DNA from: Streptomyces hygroscopicus subsp. hygroscopicus
Lineage (GTDB): Bacteria; Actinomycetota; Actinomycetes; Streptomycetales; Streptomycetaceae
DNA: 38,545 bases
Direction: 5' to 3'
Assembly (NCBI RefSeq): GCF_030269125.1
Contig: NZ_BSSM01000030.1
Span: 1-38,545 of the forward strand
Shown: in pieces, positions 37,512-38,545 of the stretch
How positions within the stretch are numbered: the stretch's first letter is position 1
How the letters are laid out: each line of letters starts with the position of its first letter
Notes under the pieces: model-generated
Told to the model about the DNA's origin: nothing
The model's database searches: none
What the model saw: the letters and a program-made list of their open reading frames with translations, nothing else
Position numbers and translations under genes: made by a program

Positions 37512-38060
37512 ATGGCCGACACCGCCGGCGTCACCGAGCCGACCCTCGAAGAGCAGATCGCCGCCTACCAGCGCGAGTTCCAGGACCTCGACCCGCAGGT
37601 CGAGAAGATCGTGTCGGCCCTGTCCCGGCTCAACCGCCGGATGAACGTGGCGTACGGCCGCCAGACCGCCGCCCTCGGCATCAGCAACGCCGAGTGGGAG
37701 GTGCTCAAGGCGCTGGTCCTCTCCGGCGCCCCGTACCGGATGGGTCCCGGCGACCTCGCCAAGCGCCTCGGCCTCACCCCGGCCGCCATGACCCACCGGA
37801 TCGACCGCATGGTCGCCGAGGGCCTGGTCACCCGGGAGCGCGACGAGTCCAACCGGGTGCGGGTCATCATCGAGCTGACGCCCGAGGGCCGGGAGAAGTG
37901 GCTGGAGGCCATGCGCCTCGCGACCGTCTTCGAGGAGGACCTGCTCCAGGACCTGACCCCGGCCGAGCGCTCGGTGCTCGGGGAGGTCCTCACCACGCTG
38001 CTGCGCAGGGTGGAGCACGCCCAGCCGGACGCCGGCGGCCGCCTCAGCGACCTCGACTGA
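37512..38060 (+). CDS. MarR-family transcriptional regulator
   Basis: 182 aa from ATG 37512. Helix-turn-helix region: LGISNAEWEVLKALVLSG, GPGDLAKRLGLTPAAMTHRI (recognition helix) and VIIELTPEGREKW in the wing (about residues 105-136). A -10-like CATACT ends 6 nt before the ATG, so the mRNA may be leaderless. Divergent from the MFS transporter; the ligand is likely a substrate of that transporter. The rRNA leader region starts directly after its stop codon, with no terminator hairpin recognised in between. Confidence 0.93.
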   Translation: MADTAGVTEPTLEEQIAAYQREFQDLDPQVEKIVSALSRLNRRMNVAYGRQTAALGISNAEWEVLKALVLSGAPYRMGPGDLAKRLGLTPAAMTHRIDRMVAEGLVTRERDESNRVRVIIELTPEGREKWLEAMRLATVFEEDLLQDLTPAERSVLGEVLTTLLRRVEHAQPDAGGRLSDLD

Positions 38061-38089
38061 CGCCCTCGAAAAGATCTTGACAGGCACGG

Positions 38090-38118
38090 TTGACACACCT
38101 CTGCCGGTTCCGTAGAGT
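38090..38118 (+). promoter_or_regulatory. rrn promoter, consensus -35 (P1-like)
   Basis: TTGACA (38090-38095) and TAGAGT (38113-38118) separated by 17 bp. A second TTGACA lies at 38077-38082 but lacks a matching -10. Confidence 0.75.
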
Positions 38119-38264
38119 TCTTCGGGTTGCCGCGGAGCCGTAACGTCTTCGCGGTGGCACCTCAGCCGCTTCGAGCGGCACCCCTCACACCACAAGCACG
38201 ATCTCCCTCTCGGGTTGATTTCGGCGTGCCCGAATTCAATTCGAAAAGGGATTCGGCGGACCGA

Positions 38265-38294
38265 TTGGGAATCGCCGGACGCATCCGCTAAGGT
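38265..38294 (+). promoter_or_regulatory. rrn promoter, weaker -35 (P2-like)
   Basis: TTGGGA (38265-38270) and TAAGGT (38289-38294) separated by 18 bp. Confidence 0.5.
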
Positions 38295-38361
38295 TTGAGA
38301 CGTCGGAACGGCCCAACGGTCGGGAAGGCAAACCCCCCTGACTGGGAGTCAGACGCCGAAA

Positions 38362-38460
38362 GGATCTGATAGAGTCGGAACCGCCGGAAAGGGAAACGCG
38401 AAAGCGGGAACCTGGAAAGCGCCGAGGAAATCGGATCGGAAAGATCTGATAGAGTCGGAA
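38362..38460 (+). promoter_or_regulatory. Two duplicated -10 boxes 80 bp apart (P3/P4-like)
   Basis: GATCTGATAGAGTCGGAA occurs twice, with TAGAGT at 38370-38375 and at 38450-38455, exactly 80 bp apart. Neither has a consensus -35, as reported for some Streptomyces rrn promoters. It looks like an internal duplication of a promoter module. Confidence 0.6.
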
Positions 38461-38545
38461 ACACCGAAGGGAAGCCCGGAGGAAAGCCCGAGAGGGTGAG
38501 TACAAAGGAAGCGACCGTTCCTTGAGAACTCAACAGCGTGCCAAA

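Larger units (their letters stand above)
38061..38545 (+). promoter_or_regulatory. rRNA operon leader and promoter region (16S lies beyond the window)
   Basis: 485 nt without ORFs. It holds several promoter-like elements in series and ends with GTTCCTTGAGAACTCAACAG followed by CGTGCCAAA, the conserved segment just upstream of actinobacterial 16S rRNA where antitermination and RNase III processing signals sit. The 16S gene itself is outside the window. Multiple tandem promoters are typical of Streptomyces rrn operons. Confidence 0.85.

Noticed and set aside
38077..38082. First TTGACA in the rRNA leader as an independent promoter
   Set aside because: No -10 hexamer lies 16-19 bp downstream; the neighbouring TTGACA at 38090 has a good one.

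Overview
The window looks like Streptomyces chromosome. GC is very high, GTG starts are common, the tRNA and rRNA leader sequences are Streptomyces-like, there is a perfect Streptomyces-type parS site, and many products are typical of the genus (NsdA-like regulator, large SARP/AfsR-like regulator, SpoIIE-type phosphatase, DUF2637-like membrane protein). From memory the gene order resembles the S. coelicolor SCO4096-SCO4122 neighbourhood on the oriC side of the core chromosome. I could not run a comparison.

Layout. (1) 1-890: the tail of an IS481-type transposase, a small two-helix membrane protein, then a reverse-strand Glu-Asp-Phe tRNA cluster with a parS site between the Asp and Phe genes. 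(2) 0.9-10.4 kb: membrane metallophosphoesterase, minimal zincin metallopeptidase, lipoprotein, DEAD-box RNA helicase with a long Arg/Asp/Gly-rich repetitive tail, secreted VCBS/FG-GAP protein, APC-family permease. (3) 10.5-15.1 kb: tRNA-Lys, a translationally coupled FMN reductase/leucine-rich-repeat pair, a 29-bp perfect hairpin, a two-gene operon of a 57-aa protein and a DUF2637-like membrane protein, a signal peptidase II paralogue, a RibD-like protein with its domains in reversed order, and initiator tRNA. (4) 15.1-21.1 kb: c-di-AMP (ydaO-type) riboswitch upstream of an M23 cell-wall peptidase, aldo/keto reductase, and a reverse-strand lhgO-trmB-prsW gene string. (5) 21.1-31.8 kb: a regulatory block with an NsdA-like TPR regulator, an orphan asparagine-synthase/lasso-cyclase-like protein, a 1087-aa SARP regulator, a membrane-spanning ECF sigma factor fused to a zinc-finger segment and an NPCBM-like domain, and a TetR regulator. 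(6) 32.1-38.1 kb: type II NADH dehydrogenase, PAS-SpoIIE-HATPase phosphatase, methyltransferase, and a divergent MFS/MarR pair. (7) 38.06-38.545 kb: the multi-promoter leader of an rRNA operon whose 16S gene lies beyond the window.

How the genes relate. Translation and RNA functions (five tRNAs, rrn leader, TrmB, DEAD-box helicase) are mixed with development and envelope sensing (NsdA-like, SARP, sigma-NPCBM, SpoIIE-type phosphatase, c-di-AMP-controlled peptidase). The best candidates for under-described biology are the single-polypeptide transmembrane sigma factor, the orphan AsnB/lasso-cyclase-like gene next to the NsdA-like gene with a structured 710-nt gap between them, the 57-aa/DUF2637-like operon, and the domain-swapped RibD. 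No CRISPR array, prophage or complete insertion sequence was seen.
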